Shown: one piece after another, positions 1 through 8,545 of the stretch | How the letters are laid out: every line of letters begins with the position of its first letter | Numbering within the stretch: position 1 is the first letter of the stretch | From: an uncultured Slackia sp. | Lineage (GTDB): Bacteria; Actinomycetota; Coriobacteriia; Coriobacteriales; Eggerthellaceae | Direction: 5' to 3' | DNA: 52,483 nucleotides | Assembly: GCA_900553775.1 (NCBI GenBank) | Contig: USEZ01000001.1 | Location: 1-52,483 of the forward strand | Program-made: the position numbers and the translations under genes | The notes under the pieces: model-generated | Told to the model about the DNA's origin: nothing | Database searches by the model: none | The model's input: the letters and a program-made list of their open reading frames with translations, nothing else

Positions 1-299
1 CGGACGAACGTTTCGGTTTCGGGGTCGATCACGGCGAACAGCTGCACGGCGCGCTCGCCGTGCTTCGACACGCCCGCCATCGAAGCGGCGTTGCACCCTT
101 CCGGAATGCCCGCGCGCTCGAAGCGCCCGGCAAGCTCCACGACACGCGGCGAATACACGCTCATGTCTTCCTCGGGATCGACCTGATAGATGTCTTCGGT
201 GCGGATGATGCGCACCTCTTTGCCGCTTCCCTGGTATTTGCCGGGCTCCGCATCGGAGAAGTCGATGCTCTCGTGGCCTTCGTAATCGTACATGCGCAT
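1..299 (-). CDS. NifU-like iron-sulfur cluster scaffold protein (N-terminal part; 3' end outside window)
   Basis: The visible 99 residues begin MRMYDYEGHESIDF and contain a YSPRVVELAGRFERAGIP stretch, then GCNAASMAGVSKHGERAVQLF. This resembles the N-terminal part of NifU/IscU-like scaffolds, in which cysteines hold a nascent Fe-S cluster for delivery to apoproteins. Only one cysteine is visible so far, so the assignment rests on overall pattern and is tentative. The ATG at 299 is chosen; a second in-frame ATG lies two codons on. It follows the upstream gene on the same strand by 4 bases, so the two are probably one transcript. The C-terminus is cut by the window edge. Confidence 0.45.
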   Translation of the reverse strand, partial: MRMYDYEGHESIDFSDAEPGKYQGSGKEVRIIRTEDIYQVDPEEDMSVYSPRVVELAGRFERAGIPEGCNAASMAGVSKHGERAVQLFAVIDPETETFV

Positions 300-303
300 C
301 CTC

Positions 304-1299
304 CTACATATTGGCGCGGCGCTCGACCGACTCCCATTCGGCCAATGCCTTGGCCTGGGCGTCGCTCAAATAATCCGTGGAATAGAAGTACACGTCGCCG
401 TTCGAAGCGCTGCAGGTTTTGATGTCGGGATACAGGCCCGACTCCTGCACCGTGGAAAACGCCGCTTCAATGCGCTCGTCGGTCATATACACGGGGCGGT
501 TCTTCAACGATGCCGCCTTCATCGGGCGCGGATAGATCTTCGACTCGTGGCGGGCGTTTTCCACCAGCGTGGCCACGTCGTCGTTCTCGGCAGCGAGAAA
601 CGCCCAGCGCGCGAACGAATCGCTCATCTCGGCCGTCGAATACAGATACACCTGCGAGCCTTCGAGCACCGCGATGTCGTCGAGCTCCCATGCGGGCATG
701 AGCGCCTCGGCGTCCTGAGGCGCCTCGACGAACTGCGGCGCCTCGGCGTCTGCCCAGGCGGCTGCGCTGCCCGAGGCGGGGACGGCGGACGCATCGTCTT
801 CGGAAGCGGCGGGAGCCGTCGCGCCCTCGGCCGTCTCGGCCGCGTTCGACGCATCCTGCGAATCGGTCGCCGAAAACGCCTGCTCGGCAGCGGCGCGATC
901 TTCCGAGCGCGCCTGCGCGTCGATGATCGTATCGAACACCAGCGCGGTGAACGCGGAGGGATCCATATGGTCGGGAACCAACCCGACCGATTCCCAATAA
1001 TCGGGCGTCGTCAGCTCGCCCGACCGGGCGCGCAGACGGATATCGTCGAACACCGTTTCGAGCGCGCACCGCTCGAAATGCGCGGCGCGCTCTTCGGGCG
1101 TCATGGCCGCGATGCGCTCCTGCTCGGCGGCCTCGGCCTCGACGGGATCGACCAGATCGGACAGGTCGCGCCCCGCAAGCACCGACGCGAGGAACTCTTC
1201 CTCGGGCGTGCGCTCGCTCGACATGACGGGCGCATCGGCCGCGCATCCGCCTTCTTCCTGCAAGCGGCCGTCGAGGGCCGCATCGCGAAATTCAGCCAT
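304..1299 (-). CDS. Hypothetical acidic, alanine-rich protein with a repeated Y-x-YST motif
   Basis: A 331-residue protein whose family is not recognised. The start at 1299 has an AGGAG site 5 bases upstream; an in-frame start further out (1383) lacks one. The N-terminal third is acidic and helical (TPEEEFLASVLAGRDLSDL). A low-complexity Ala/Glu/Ser linker sits near residues 140-200. The C-terminal part has two related segments, VYLYSTAEMSDSFARW at about 215 and VYFYSTDYLSDAQAKA at about 303, which look like a duplicated small domain. No signal peptide or membrane segment is seen, so it is probably cytoplasmic. It stops 4 bases before the NifU-like gene, which suggests a shared operon, perhaps linked to Fe-S metabolism (inference). 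Confidence 0.7.
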   Translation of the reverse strand: MAEFRDAALDGRLQEEGGCAADAPVMSSERTPEEEFLASVLAGRDLSDLVDPVEAEAAEQERIAAMTPEERAAHFERCALETVFDDIRLRARSGELTTPDYWESVGLVPDHMDPSAFTALVFDTIIDAQARSEDRAAAEQAFSATDSQDASNAAETAEGATAPAASEDDASAVPASGSAAAWADAEAPQFVEAPQDAEALMPAWELDDIAVLEGSQVYLYSTAEMSDSFARWAFLAAENDDVATLVENARHESKIYPRPMKAASLKNRPVYMTDERIEAAFSTVQESGLYPDIKTCSASNGDVYFYSTDYLSDAQAKALAEWESVERRANM

Positions 1300-1476
1300 A
1301 GCTCTCCTATCGAATATCGGACGGGAGCCATCCTGCCACGAACGAAAGACGCACGTGTACCCTCTTTCGGGATAACTTGCCATTTTCCCCGTTCAGGACC
1401 AGAAAGCCTTTTCCCTTGCCGGATGCGGCGCAAAACGCAAGCCCGCCCCTCGGCACGCCGCGGTGCGCGGAAGCCT

Positions 1477-1506
1477 TCTCCTTGAACAGGGCGAAGACGA
1501 TATAAT
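1477..1506 (+). promoter_or_regulatory. Candidate promoter of the LuxR-family gene
   Basis: A perfect TATAAT stands at 1501-1506, about 30 bases before the chosen start at 1537. The -35 region (TCCTTG-like, ending near 1484) is weak. The predicted RNA would have a leader of about 25 bases carrying the AGGAGGGGG ribosome site. Confidence 0.5.
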
Positions 1507-1536
1507 GGACGCTTCATGGCAGGAGGGGGCCTTTTC

Positions 1537-3060
1537 ATGACGCGACTTGAAGCCGCTCGACGCACGACGTCCACCATCGCCAGGGCCGCACGGCTTCTGG
1601 CGCCCACGGTGCTCGGCCTTATGTGCGCCCGCGTATGTTTGATCGTGGCGACATACGGAAGCTACGCCAGCACCGACGCAGGCGTGTTCACCGACGGCAG
1701 CAGCCTTGCGGCCATGGTGCCCCTGGTGCTGCTCATGATCTATCTGGGGAAAACCCGCAAACGCCTTTCGAAACGGGCCGTCTTCATCGCGACGAACGCA
1801 GGCATCGCGGTGCAGGCCGTATCGGTCGTCGTGCTCGGCATCGTCGTTTTGGCGCCCGGCGCTTCGACGGGCATCGAAATCGCCCTGTCGAGCATCGCCA
1901 CGCTGGCGAGCTGGATCGCCATCTTCTATTGGCTGCGCCGCGCGCGCGGAACCTCGTCGTCGACCGCGGCGGCGATCGCGTTCGGCGCGCTGCTGCTCAG
2001 CGAGCCTTTCATCTATATAGCGTCGCTTCTTCCGCGCGGCATCGCCTGCATCGCGGCGGGCGCAGCCGCCTGTCTGCAGTTTTTCTTCCGGACCAAAGCG
2101 CGCACGAGGCCTCTTCCCGAAAAAGCGCACGCCGACAAGATGCCCCTCGGCTATTTCGGCTTCGCGCAGCGCACGCAGGACGGCGTGCGCGTCTTGGGAA
2201 TCCTGGCCTTCGGCATGTTCATCCTGTCGATAGCCGTGGGCGCATTGCGCGGCTTCCCCGACGGACAGGCCGTCCCCTTCGCCCCGGCGACGCGCATCGG
2301 ATACATGCTGATCGTCATGGCGTTTTTCGCGGTGCTGATCTGGCAGTCGTTTCGCGAATCGCGCAGCATCATGTCCACCACGATATGGCTCGCCCTCGAA
2401 ATGTTCGGCATCTTCGCCGTGGCGGCCTATGCCGCATTTCCCGAAAACCCCGACGTCGGAGCCATGTTCACCACCGTGCTCAACGCGGGCATGACGGGCT
2501 TCATGTGGTATCTGGTCATCGCGTTTTCGAGCTACGGCAAGCGCGACCCTTACTATTACGCGGCGGCGGGATGGTCGGTCTATATCCTGCCGCGCGCCCT
2601 CGCCCGCGCGGCCGTCGTGACCATCGCCCCGTATGCGGAAAGCGGCGCGCTGCAAACCGCCATCGTGGCGGGGCTGATCCTGGCGAGCGCGCAGATCGTG
2701 TTCATCCAGCTGATCTGGGTGGAGCACGGCGCGACGTCTCAGGCGGAAAACGCCACGCCCAAAAGCATTCGGACGCTGCTCGGTCTTGACGATATCGACG
2801 ACGTGCCCGACGACCCCGAGAGCATCCGGCGCGCGCTCATGCAAAACGACGTGAAGCGGCTGCAAGAGCAGTTCATGCTGTCCGACCGCGAAACCGAGGT
2901 GGTCACGCTTTACGCCCTGGGGCTCACGCAGCGCAAGATAGCCGAGGAGCTCTGCATATCGCCCGGCACCGCCCACACCCACATCAAGCGCATCTACGCG
3001 AAAACCGACCTGCATTCGCGCCAGGAAATCCTGGACTACATCGAAAGCTACGTCCGCTGA
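1537..3060 (+). CDS. LuxR-family regulator with polytopic membrane N-terminus
   Basis: 507 residues. The first ~410 contain repeated hydrophobic segments (for example VLGLMCARVCLIVA, LGILAFGMFILSIAVG, YMLIVMAFFAVLIW) consistent with about ten or more membrane spans. The C-terminal ~65 residues are a GerE/LuxR DNA-binding domain: SDRETEVVTLYALGLTQ, then KIAEELCISPGTAHTHIKRIY. This membrane-sensor-plus-LuxR layout is abundant in Eggerthellaceae, usually with unknown ligands. I chose ATG 1537 because AGGAGGGGG lies 7 bases upstream; an in-frame ATG at 1516 would place that site inside the gene. It is transcribed divergently from the hypothetical gene at 1299. It probably responds to a small molecule and regulates neighbours (inference). 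Confidence 0.85.
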   Translation: MTRLEAARRTTSTIARAARLLAPTVLGLMCARVCLIVATYGSYASTDAGVFTDGSSLAAMVPLVLLMIYLGKTRKRLSKRAVFIATNAGIAVQAVSVVVLGIVVLAPGASTGIEIALSSIATLASWIAIFYWLRRARGTSSSTAAAIAFGALLLSEPFIYIASLLPRGIACIAAGAAACLQFFFRTKARTRPLPEKAHADKMPLGYFGFAQRTQDGVRVLGILAFGMFILSIAVGALRGFPDGQAVPFAPATRIGYMLIVMAFFAVLIWQSFRESRSIMSTTIWLALEMFGIFAVAAYAAFPENPDVGAMFTTVLNAGMTGFMWYLVIAFSSYGKRDPYYYAAAGWSVYILPRALARAAVVTIAPYAESGALQTAIVAGLILASAQIVFIQLIWVEHGATSQAENATPKSIRTLLGLDDIDDVPDDPESIRRALMQNDVKRLQEQFMLSDRETEVVTLYALGLTQRKIAEELCISPGTAHTHIKRIYAKTDLHSRQEILDYIESYVR

Positions 3061-3152
3061 CCGCGCGCGAACAGGGCGGGCGCCCCTTGCGACGAAGGCA
3101 TGCCGCCGCGAATGCTCGCTGCGCAATCGCGACACGAGACCATAATGAAATC

Positions 3153-3188
3153 GGCCCCCGTTATCACCCATCGGTGATAACGGGGGCC
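3153..3188. terminator. Bidirectional terminator between convergent genes
   Basis: A perfect 16-bp stem (3153-3168 paired with 3173-3188) closes a 4-base loop CATC. It sits between the ends of the LuxR gene and the ferredoxin gene, which converge here. Both sides have modest T content, so it could end transcription in both directions. Confidence 0.75.
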
Positions 3189-3229
3189 TTGCCTTATCGT
3201 GCGACGGCGATACGCCGCCACAGACGCAC

Positions 3230-3255
3230 GAAGGCCGCCTGCTCAGGCGGCCTTC
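3230..3255 (-). terminator. Hairpin downstream of ferredoxin gene
   Basis: An 11-bp perfect stem (3230-3240 with 3245-3255) and a 4-base loop lie 30 bases after the ferredoxin stop. No U-tract follows on the minus strand, so it may be an RNA 3'-end stabiliser rather than a full terminator. Confidence 0.5.
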
Positions 3256-3284
3256 GACTTCGTTTCGGCAGATGCGAAAAGGCG

Positions 3285-3473
3285 TTAGTCCTCGACGATC
3301 TCGGTGATGCAGCCCATGGGGCACTCTTCGACGCAGTCGCCGCATGCGATGCAGGCGTCTTCGTTCTCGATCACCACAACGCCGCCGGCAATCTCAAGAA
3401 CGCCCTGAGGACATGCGTCCACGCAGATGCCGCAGCCGATGCATTCGTCGGTTTCAAGTACGGGATGAGGCAT
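3285..3473 (-). CDS. 2[4Fe-4S] ferredoxin
   Basis: 62 residues with two classic cluster motifs, CIGCGICVDACPQG and CIACGDCVEECPMG, each giving C-x2-C-x2-C-x3-C-P. It is a small soluble electron carrier of the clostridial/bacterial type, cytoplasmic, used by anaerobic oxidoreductases and hydrogenases. The start at 3473 follows an AAGGAG site at good spacing; a longer in-frame start at 3512 adds residues without a ribosome site. It is monocistronic, convergent with the LuxR gene and divergent from the HxlR regulator. Acidic residues between the clusters fit a normal low-potential ferredoxin. Confidence 0.95.
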   Translation of the reverse strand: MPHPVLETDECIGCGICVDACPQGVLEIAGGVVVIENEDACIACGDCVEECPMGCITEIVED

Positions 3474-3712
3474 GACAGACTCCTTTTTCCATTGACACAT
3501 CGGCGCTCGCACGAATGCGAGCCCCTATCACCTGCACGCAAGATACCATTGGACGGCCGGTTTTCAAGAAGAATTTCGTAATTGATGCCGAACGGCATCC
3601 AAATCATCGCGCGCGAATTCATGGAAAGAAACTATGGTTAGGCGCAGGCGGATGCTGGCTGCGATCGGTAGACGCCCGCGCTCCGAAGGATTAGAAAAGG
3701 CGCTAGGGACGA

Positions 3713-3741
3713 TTGCGGGATCAAGGTTTCTATGGGATACT
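3713..3741 (+). promoter_or_regulatory. Candidate promoter of the HxlR-type regulator
   Basis: TTGCGG at 3713-3718 and GATACT at 3736-3741 are 17 bases apart, upstream of the gene starting at 3816. The rest of the 342-base gap between the ferredoxin and this gene shows no coding signal. Confidence 0.45.
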
Positions 3742-3815
3742 GAACGTTACCGAAAAAGCAAGCGTCGCACTTCGACGCGCCCTCGAACGCCGCACGACGA
3801 AAGGACATCCGCCCC

Positions 3816-4181
3816 ATGGCAACGAAGCTTTCTCGCACCGCCTGTCCTGTCGAGGCGACGCTTTCCCTCATCTCCGACAAATGGAAGATCCTCATCCTGC
3901 GCGACCTGCTCACGGGCACGAAGCGATTCGGCGAGCTGAAGAAATCGATCGGCAGCATTTCTCAGAAGGTGCTCACGTCGAATCTGCGCGCCATGGAAGA
4001 CGACGGGCTGATCGTGCGCCAAGTGTACGCCGAGGTGCCGCCGCGCGTGGAATACACGCTCACCGACCGCGGCGAAAGCCTGCGCCCGATCATCGACGCC
4101 ATGCGCGCCTGGGGCGAAGAGCACCAGGCCGAACTCGCGGCCGAAGAAGCCGCGAAAGCGGCGGATGAAGCCTCTCGATAG
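3816..4181 (+). CDS. HxlR-family winged-helix transcriptional regulator
   Basis: 121 residues. The N-terminal cysteine followed by PVEATLSLISDKWKILILRDL is the HxlR signature. SQKVLTSNLRAMEDDGLIVR is the recognition helix and wing, and PRVEYTLTDRGESLRPIIDAM the typical C-terminal half. Members act as dimers that bind short inverted repeats and often sense redox or reactive electrophiles through the N-terminal cysteine, present here as TACPVE. The extra C-terminal tail (AEEAAKAADEASR) is a short acidic helix. A GAAAGGA site lies about 10 bases before the ATG. The target is unknown; its own intergenic region and the ferredoxin are candidates. Confidence 0.92.
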   Translation: MATKLSRTACPVEATLSLISDKWKILILRDLLTGTKRFGELKKSIGSISQKVLTSNLRAMEDDGLIVRQVYAEVPPRVEYTLTDRGESLRPIIDAMRAWGEEHQAELAAEEAAKAADEASR

Positions 4182-4229
4182 ACGACGCCGACCCGCAGGG
4201 CGACATGCCGCCCGCCGCATACGCCATGC

Positions 4230-4847
4230 TTATTTCAGCCAGCCGGCGCTTTTGCGCATGGCTTTAAGCAGCGCCCAGTCGCGCTGTTTCATGCGCGGAT
4301 CGGCCAAATCGCGCTGAAACGACGAGAACGCCGCATACGGGCGCCCGAACGCGAATCCGTGGGAATCCGGCGCGATGGATTCGCGATACGCCTCCGTCAA
4401 ACGCCGAGCGGCGGAGGCGTCGGCAACCACCAGAATCAACGGATCGAGCGCTTCGACGGCGGCGAACAAGTCTTTCGCGAGGTCGCGCGCCGCATCGCAG
4501 GCCGCGCCGTCGGCGGCACGAAGACCCTCTTGCGGCGCGTCCGCCCGACCTGCCGCCGCATGGCCGCGCGCGCATTCTGCCGCATCATCGCAGGCCGCCC
4601 CTGCATTTTCCCCAAGAGCCGCCGCGTCGAGAAACGACGGGTCGGGAAGTCCTATCCCCTTGCACGCCGCCCGAAACGCCGCATACGCCTCATCGGCAAG
4701 CGCATCGGCGAACACGACGCATGCCGCCGCATCGACCGAACCGTCGATGGCGAAGGCGTACGGATTCAACGCCCGCGCCTTCGCTTCTGCGTACATGTTG
4801 TTATTTTCGCCTGGTTTTTTCACACCATTCCTCGAACGAGCCGACAT
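4230..4847 (-). CDS. Hypothetical cytoplasmic protein
   Basis: 205 residues from the ATG at 4847; the start is uncertain because other ATGs lie at 4889 and about 4796 and none has a strong ribosome site. A TATTATTGCTATAG stretch just upstream on this strand could be the -10 region. Residues ~30-75 (MYAEAKARALNPYAFAIDG..., AYAAFRAACKGIG) and ~135-205 (LDPLILVVADASAARRL..., AFSSFQRDLADPRMKQRDW) look folded. They flank an Ala/Asp/Cys-rich linker that may be an expansion. The family is not recognised. It is convergent with the HxlR gene and divergent from the nikR cluster, so its link to hydrogenase maturation is unproven. Confidence 0.6.
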   Translation of the reverse strand: MSARSRNGVKKPGENNNMYAEAKARALNPYAFAIDGSVDAAACVVFADALADEAYAAFRAACKGIGLPDPSFLDAAALGENAGAACDDAAECARGHAAAGRADAPQEGLRAADGAACDAARDLAKDLFAAVEALDPLILVVADASAARRLTEAYRESIAPDSHGFAFGRPYAAFSSFQRDLADPRMKQRDWALLKAMRKSAGWLK

Positions 4848-5011
4848 GCCACCATTTCTATAGCAATAATAGAGAAAGCACGCGGGCATCTCCAGAGCCT
4901 AGGCAGCCATCCGCCGCATGACGCAGCGAACGGCATGCCCGACCCCGCGCCATCGGCACTCGCATGCATACGGCATGACCCGTGCTCCACGTTATTGAAA
5001 GGAGTCGCGCT

Positions 5012-5266
5012 ATGTGCACGAACGGAATCAACACCTCGCAATTCGAGCAGATGATCGACCAGATCGACGACCATGTGAAGCTGGAGCGCCGATGGGTCCA
5101 CAACCTGGGCCATCAGGCGCAAGACGCCGGCTACGAAACCGTAGGCGCCAAACTCCATGAAGCCATGGCGCAGCTCGACGCCGTGCGCGCCCTGCTCGAC
5201 GACGCCAAAGACGCGCTCGAAGACGATGCGCGCGATGCCAGCGGCGTCACCGTGAAACTGGTGTAG
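5012..5266 (+). CDS. Small helical protein upstream of nikR
   Basis: 84 residues beginning MCTNGINTSQFEQMIDQIDD. It is nearly all helix, with a heptad-like pattern (KLERRWVHNLGHQAQDAG, LHEAMAQLDAVRALLDDA) suggesting a two-helix hairpin or dimer. The start has AAAGGAG about 9 bases upstream. It contains three histidines and one cysteine, so metal binding is possible but not shown. The gene ends 3 bases before nikR, so the two are cotranscribed and probably translationally coupled. The position at the head of the nikR-hyp cluster suggests a role in nickel handling (inference). Confidence 0.8.
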   Translation: MCTNGINTSQFEQMIDQIDDHVKLERRWVHNLGHQAQDAGYETVGAKLHEAMAQLDAVRALLDDAKDALEDDARDASGVTVKLV

Positions 5267-5269
5267 CGC

Positions 5270-5782
5270 ATGAGCCGCGACCTCATGCGCTTCTCGGTGG
5301 CGATGCCCGAAGACCTGCTCATGCGCTTCGACGCCCTGGTGGCCAAGCGCGGGCTGGCGAAAAACCGCAGCGAAGTCGTACGCGACCTGGTACGCGAGGC
5401 GCTGGCGGAGGAAGATTGCGCACTGCCCGGAGAAGAGGTCATGGGAACGCTCACCATCGTGTTCGACCATCACGCCGGCGACGTGCGCGACAAGCTCGAC
5501 ACCATCCAGCACGAGTTCTACGAGCAGATCGTCACCTGCCTGCACGTGCATCTCGACGCGCATACCTGCATGGAGGTGGTCATCCTGCGCGGCGAAAGCG
5601 CCCTGGTGCAATCGATTTCCAACATCATCCTCGGCACCAAAGGCGTCACGCACGGGCATCTCACCATGACCACCACGGGGCACGGCCCCTACCATGCCGC
5701 CGAAGACGAACGGGCCGCGCGAACATGGGCGCACGAGCATCCCCATACGCCCGCGAGCTCGGCCGTCTACCCCGTACGCTGA
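5270..5782 (+). CDS. nikR: Nickel-responsive regulator NikR
   Basis: 170 residues. The N-terminal ribbon-helix-helix (MRFSVAMPEDLLMRFDAL... NRSEVVRDLVREAL) binds DNA as a dimer. The C-terminal ACT-like domain holds the square-planar nickel site. The family ligand pattern is visible: a His in the IQHEFYEQ helix, HVHLD, and Cys in HTCMEVVILRG, followed by GVTHGHL. NikR represses nickel uptake genes, and sometimes urease or hydrogenase genes, when nickel is plentiful. The protein is about 35 residues longer than E. coli NikR owing to a His-rich tail (HGPYHAAEDE..., HEHPHTP) that may bind extra metal. It lies directly upstream of hypF, which fits control of hydrogenase nickel supply. Confidence 0.95.
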   Translation: MSRDLMRFSVAMPEDLLMRFDALVAKRGLAKNRSEVVRDLVREALAEEDCALPGEEVMGTLTIVFDHHAGDVRDKLDTIQHEFYEQIVTCLHVHLDAHTCMEVVILRGESALVQSISNIILGTKGVTHGHLTMTTTGHGPYHAAEDERAARTWAHEHPHTPASSAVYPVR

Positions 5783-5794
5783 CGAAACGAAGGC

Positions 5795-5878
5795 GCGATG
5801 CCCGCGCAACCGACGCAGGAGGCCGCCCGGGCATCGCACGGCAAAACGCGCGCGGCCTGACGCCGAAGCGGCCGCGCG
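5795..5878 (+). promoter_or_regulatory. Two successive hairpins between nikR and hypF
   Basis: The first pairs 5795-5804 with 5828-5837 (10 bp, perfect). The second pairs 5849-5857 with 5870-5878 (9 bp, GC only). Neither is followed by a T-run. They could act as a weak stop or as RNA-processing points that set the nikR to hypF ratio. Confidence 0.45.
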
Positions 5879-5907
5879 CCGACGATATGCAGACAAACAG
5901 GAGAACC

Positions 5908-8376
5908 ATGAGAGAAGCCCTTGATATAGAAGTGCACGGAATCGTGCAGGGCGTGGGGTTTCGGCCCTTCGTCTACAAAGCCGCCCGCCGGCACCTGATC
6001 GACGGCTGGGTGCTCAACGCCACGGCGGGGGTGTTCATCCATGCCGAAGGCGAATCGAAAGACATCGACGATTTCGTGATGGAAATCTCCGATAACGCGC
6101 CGGCGGCCGCGCGCGTCGACGAGATTCTCATGAAAGAAGTGCCCCTGGCCGGCTTCGACGGATTCACCATCCGCTATTCCGACGAAGCCGCCGCGACGGC
6201 CACCACGCTTGTGTCGCCCGATCTGGCCACCTGCCCCGAATGCGCCGCCGAGCTGTTCGACCCCGCGAACCGCCGCTTCCACTACCCCTTCATCAACTGC
6301 ACCAACTGCGGGCCGCGCTTCACGATCATCGACAAGCTGCCCTACGACCGCAAGCACACGTCCATGGCGCGATTCCCCATGTGCGAGCAGTGCGCAGACG
6401 AATACGGCGATCCCGAAGACCGCCGCTTCCACGCCCAGCCCGACGCCTGCTTCGAATGCGGGCCCCATCTGACATGGCGCACGGCCGACCGCGCGCTTTC
6501 CGCCGAAGACGACCTCGCGCGCCATCGCTGCTCCGAAGAGGCGGGCGAAACGCATGACATCGCAGGCACGCCGCGCGTCGGGCGCGACGCGGAAGCGTCC
6601 GACGCCATCATCGACGCCGCCGTCGAGCTGTTGAGGCGCGGAGGCATCGTGGCCGTCAAAGGGCTTGGCGGGTTCCATCTCGCCTGCGACGCGCGCAACG
6701 CCGACGCCCTCGCTGCACTGCGCGCGCGCAAGCGCCGCCCGACGAAGCCTTTCGCCGTGATGTACCCGACGCTTGAGGCGCTGCGCGAGGAATGCCTGGT
6801 CGGCGAAGCGGAAGAACGCCTACTCGCCGGCATGCAGCGCCCCATCGTGCTGCTGAAGAAAAAACCCGGTGCGCGCATCGCGGCGGGCTTGGCCGACGGG
6901 CTTTCCGAGCTCGGCGCCATGCTGCCCTATACGCCGTTGCAGCATCTGCTGCTCGCCGCATTCGGCGGGCCTTTGGTCATGACCTCGGGCAATCTGCATA
7001 ACGAGCCCATCCAGACCGACGACGATGAAGCCTTCGTCGCCCTGCACGGCGTCGCCGACGCCTTCGTGGGCAACAACCGCCCCATCCGCTGCCGCTTCGA
7101 CGACTCGGTCGTGCGCGTCGTCCGCGCAGGCAGCGAGGGAGAGGCGGTCCAGACCGTGCGCCGCGCCCGCGGATTCGCCCCTATGCCCGTCGCCGTGGAC
7201 ATCGACGGAGAAACCACCCTCGCCGACGGTTCTGCACGCGCGGTGCTTGCCGCCGGCTCCGAACAGAAGAACACCTTCTGCCTGCTGCGCGGAACCGACG
7301 CGTTCGTCAGCCAGCATATCGGCGACATGGAAAACGCCGCCACCTACGACGCCTGGCTCGAAGCGATCGGCCGCTTCGAGGCGCTCTTCGAGGCGAAGCC
7401 TGCCGCCGTGGCATGCGACATGCATCCCGAATATCTGGCAAGCAAATGGGCCGCCGAGCAGGCGTCGGCCGGACTGCCGCTGCACAAGGTGCAGCATCAC
7501 CACGCGCATATCGCCGCCGTCATGGGCGAGAACGCGCTCGACGAAGCCGTAATCGGCGTGGCCTTCGACGGCACGGGCTACGGCGTGGACGGCGCCATCT
7601 GGGGCGGAGAGGTCATGCTGTGCAACCGCACCGACTTCGAGCGCTTCGCGAACTTCTCCTACGTTCCCATGCCGGGCGGCGCGGCGGCGATCAAGCATCC
7701 GCTGCGTATGGCCTACGGCGTGCTGTGGCAGTACGACCTGCTCGAACATCCCGCGGCGGCCGCGGCGCTTTCCGCCTTGGGAGAAGAGGCCCAGACCTGC
7801 GACCGCATGATCGAGCGCGGCCTGAACTGCCCGATGACCTCGAGCGCAGGACGTCTGCTTGATGCGGCGAGCGCGCTTTTGGGCATTTGCACCGAGCCCT
7901 CGTACGAAGGCGAGGCCGCCGTGCTTCTGGAAGCCGCCTGCGACGGCGTGGGCTGCGACGAAAGCTACGAGATAGCCCTGGTGAAAAACACCGCGCTCGA
8001 AACCAGCACCGCGCACGACACGAGCGTCGTGCTGCTCGACGCCGAGCCGCTGTTCCAAGCGCTGCTCGACGATATGGCGGCGGGCGTGGAAACGGGCGTC
8101 ATGGCCGCGAAGGTTCACAACGCCTTCGTGGGCGCGATCGCGCAGACGTGCCTGGTAGCCAACGCCGCCTACGGCATCGCCACGGTGGCACTCGGCGGCG
8201 GCGTATTCATGAACCGCCGCATCGTCGAAGGCGCCGCAGCCGCGCTGGAATCGGCCGGATTCACCGTTGCCTTGAGCAAGGAGCTTCCGCCCAACGACGG
8301 CGCCGTCTCCTACGGCCAAGCCGTCGTGGCGGCGGCGCGCATCGCGGCGGAAGATGCGAGAGGCGACCGTCGCTGA
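5908..8376 (+). CDS. hypF: Carbamoyltransferase HypF (hydrogenase cyanide-ligand synthesis)
   Basis: 822 residues. HypF transfers the carbamoyl group of carbamoyl phosphate, through an adenylate, to the C-terminal cysteine of HypE; this supplies the CN ligands of [NiFe]-hydrogenase. Domains in order: acylphosphatase-like (HGIVQGVGFRPFVYKAA, residues 1-90), two zinc fingers (C109/C112 with C131/C134; C159/C162 with C181/C184), a YrdC-like domain (KGLGGFHLACDA), and a Kae1-like domain with the metal motif VQHHHAHIAAVMGE. An Ala/Glu-rich insert of about 30 residues lies between fingers and YrdC. The start follows AGGAG; an in-frame ATG 7 codons earlier is possible. It is the first of the hypF-C-D genes. 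Confidence 0.97.
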   Translation: MREALDIEVHGIVQGVGFRPFVYKAARRHLIDGWVLNATAGVFIHAEGESKDIDDFVMEISDNAPAAARVDEILMKEVPLAGFDGFTIRYSDEAAATATTLVSPDLATCPECAAELFDPANRRFHYPFINCTNCGPRFTIIDKLPYDRKHTSMARFPMCEQCADEYGDPEDRRFHAQPDACFECGPHLTWRTADRALSAEDDLARHRCSEEAGETHDIAGTPRVGRDAEASDAIIDAAVELLRRGGIVAVKGLGGFHLACDARNADALAALRARKRRPTKPFAVMYPTLEALREECLVGEAEERLLAGMQRPIVLLKKKPGARIAAGLADGLSELGAMLPYTPLQHLLLAAFGGPLVMTSGNLHNEPIQTDDDEAFVALHGVADAFVGNNRPIRCRFDDSVVRVVRAGSEGEAVQTVRRARGFAPMPVAVDIDGETTLADGSARAVLAAGSEQKNTFCLLRGTDAFVSQHIGDMENAATYDAWLEAIGRFEALFEAKPAAVACDMHPEYLASKWAAEQASAGLPLHKVQHHHAHIAAVMGENALDEAVIGVAFDGTGYGVDGAIWGGEVMLCNRTDFERFANFSYVPMPGGAAAIKHPLRMAYGVLWQYDLLEHPAAAAALSALGEEAQTCDRMIERGLNCPMTSSAGRLLDAASALLGICTEPSYEGEAAVLLEAACDGVGCDESYEIALVKNTALETSTAHDTSVVLLDAEPLFQALLDDMAAGVETGVMAAKVHNAFVGAIAQTCLVANAAYGIATVALGGGVFMNRRIVEGAAAALESAGFTVALSKELPPNDGAVSYGQAVVAAARIAAEDARGDRR

Positions 8377-8545
8377 ATCGTTCGGGCGAGCCGCTTTCCC
8401 GATGGATAAAGCCAGGTTCGCCCGATTGCAAACGCCCCATTCGCGGAAAGCCTTTCACGGACGGGGCGGACGGGGCGGCGTTTCGCGAATAAGCCGCCGG
8501 CCGGAACAAGAACGAATATCGGAATGCACGTCGGAAAGGACGCAT
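8377..8545 (+). other. Structured gap between hypF and hypC
   Basis: These 169 bases hold no convincing gene. Inverted repeats are present: TCGGGCGAGCC near 8389-8399 with GGTTCGCCCGA near 8415-8425, and ATTCGCG with CGCGAAT around 8441-8491. In most hyp operons this junction is short, so the gap is unusual and may process or pause the transcript. Confidence 0.4.

Noticed and set aside
1393..3345. Long minus-strand open frame opposite the LuxR gene
   Set aside because: It mirrors the GC-rich coding strand of a clear LuxR protein, is Arg/His-rich and has no family motif.
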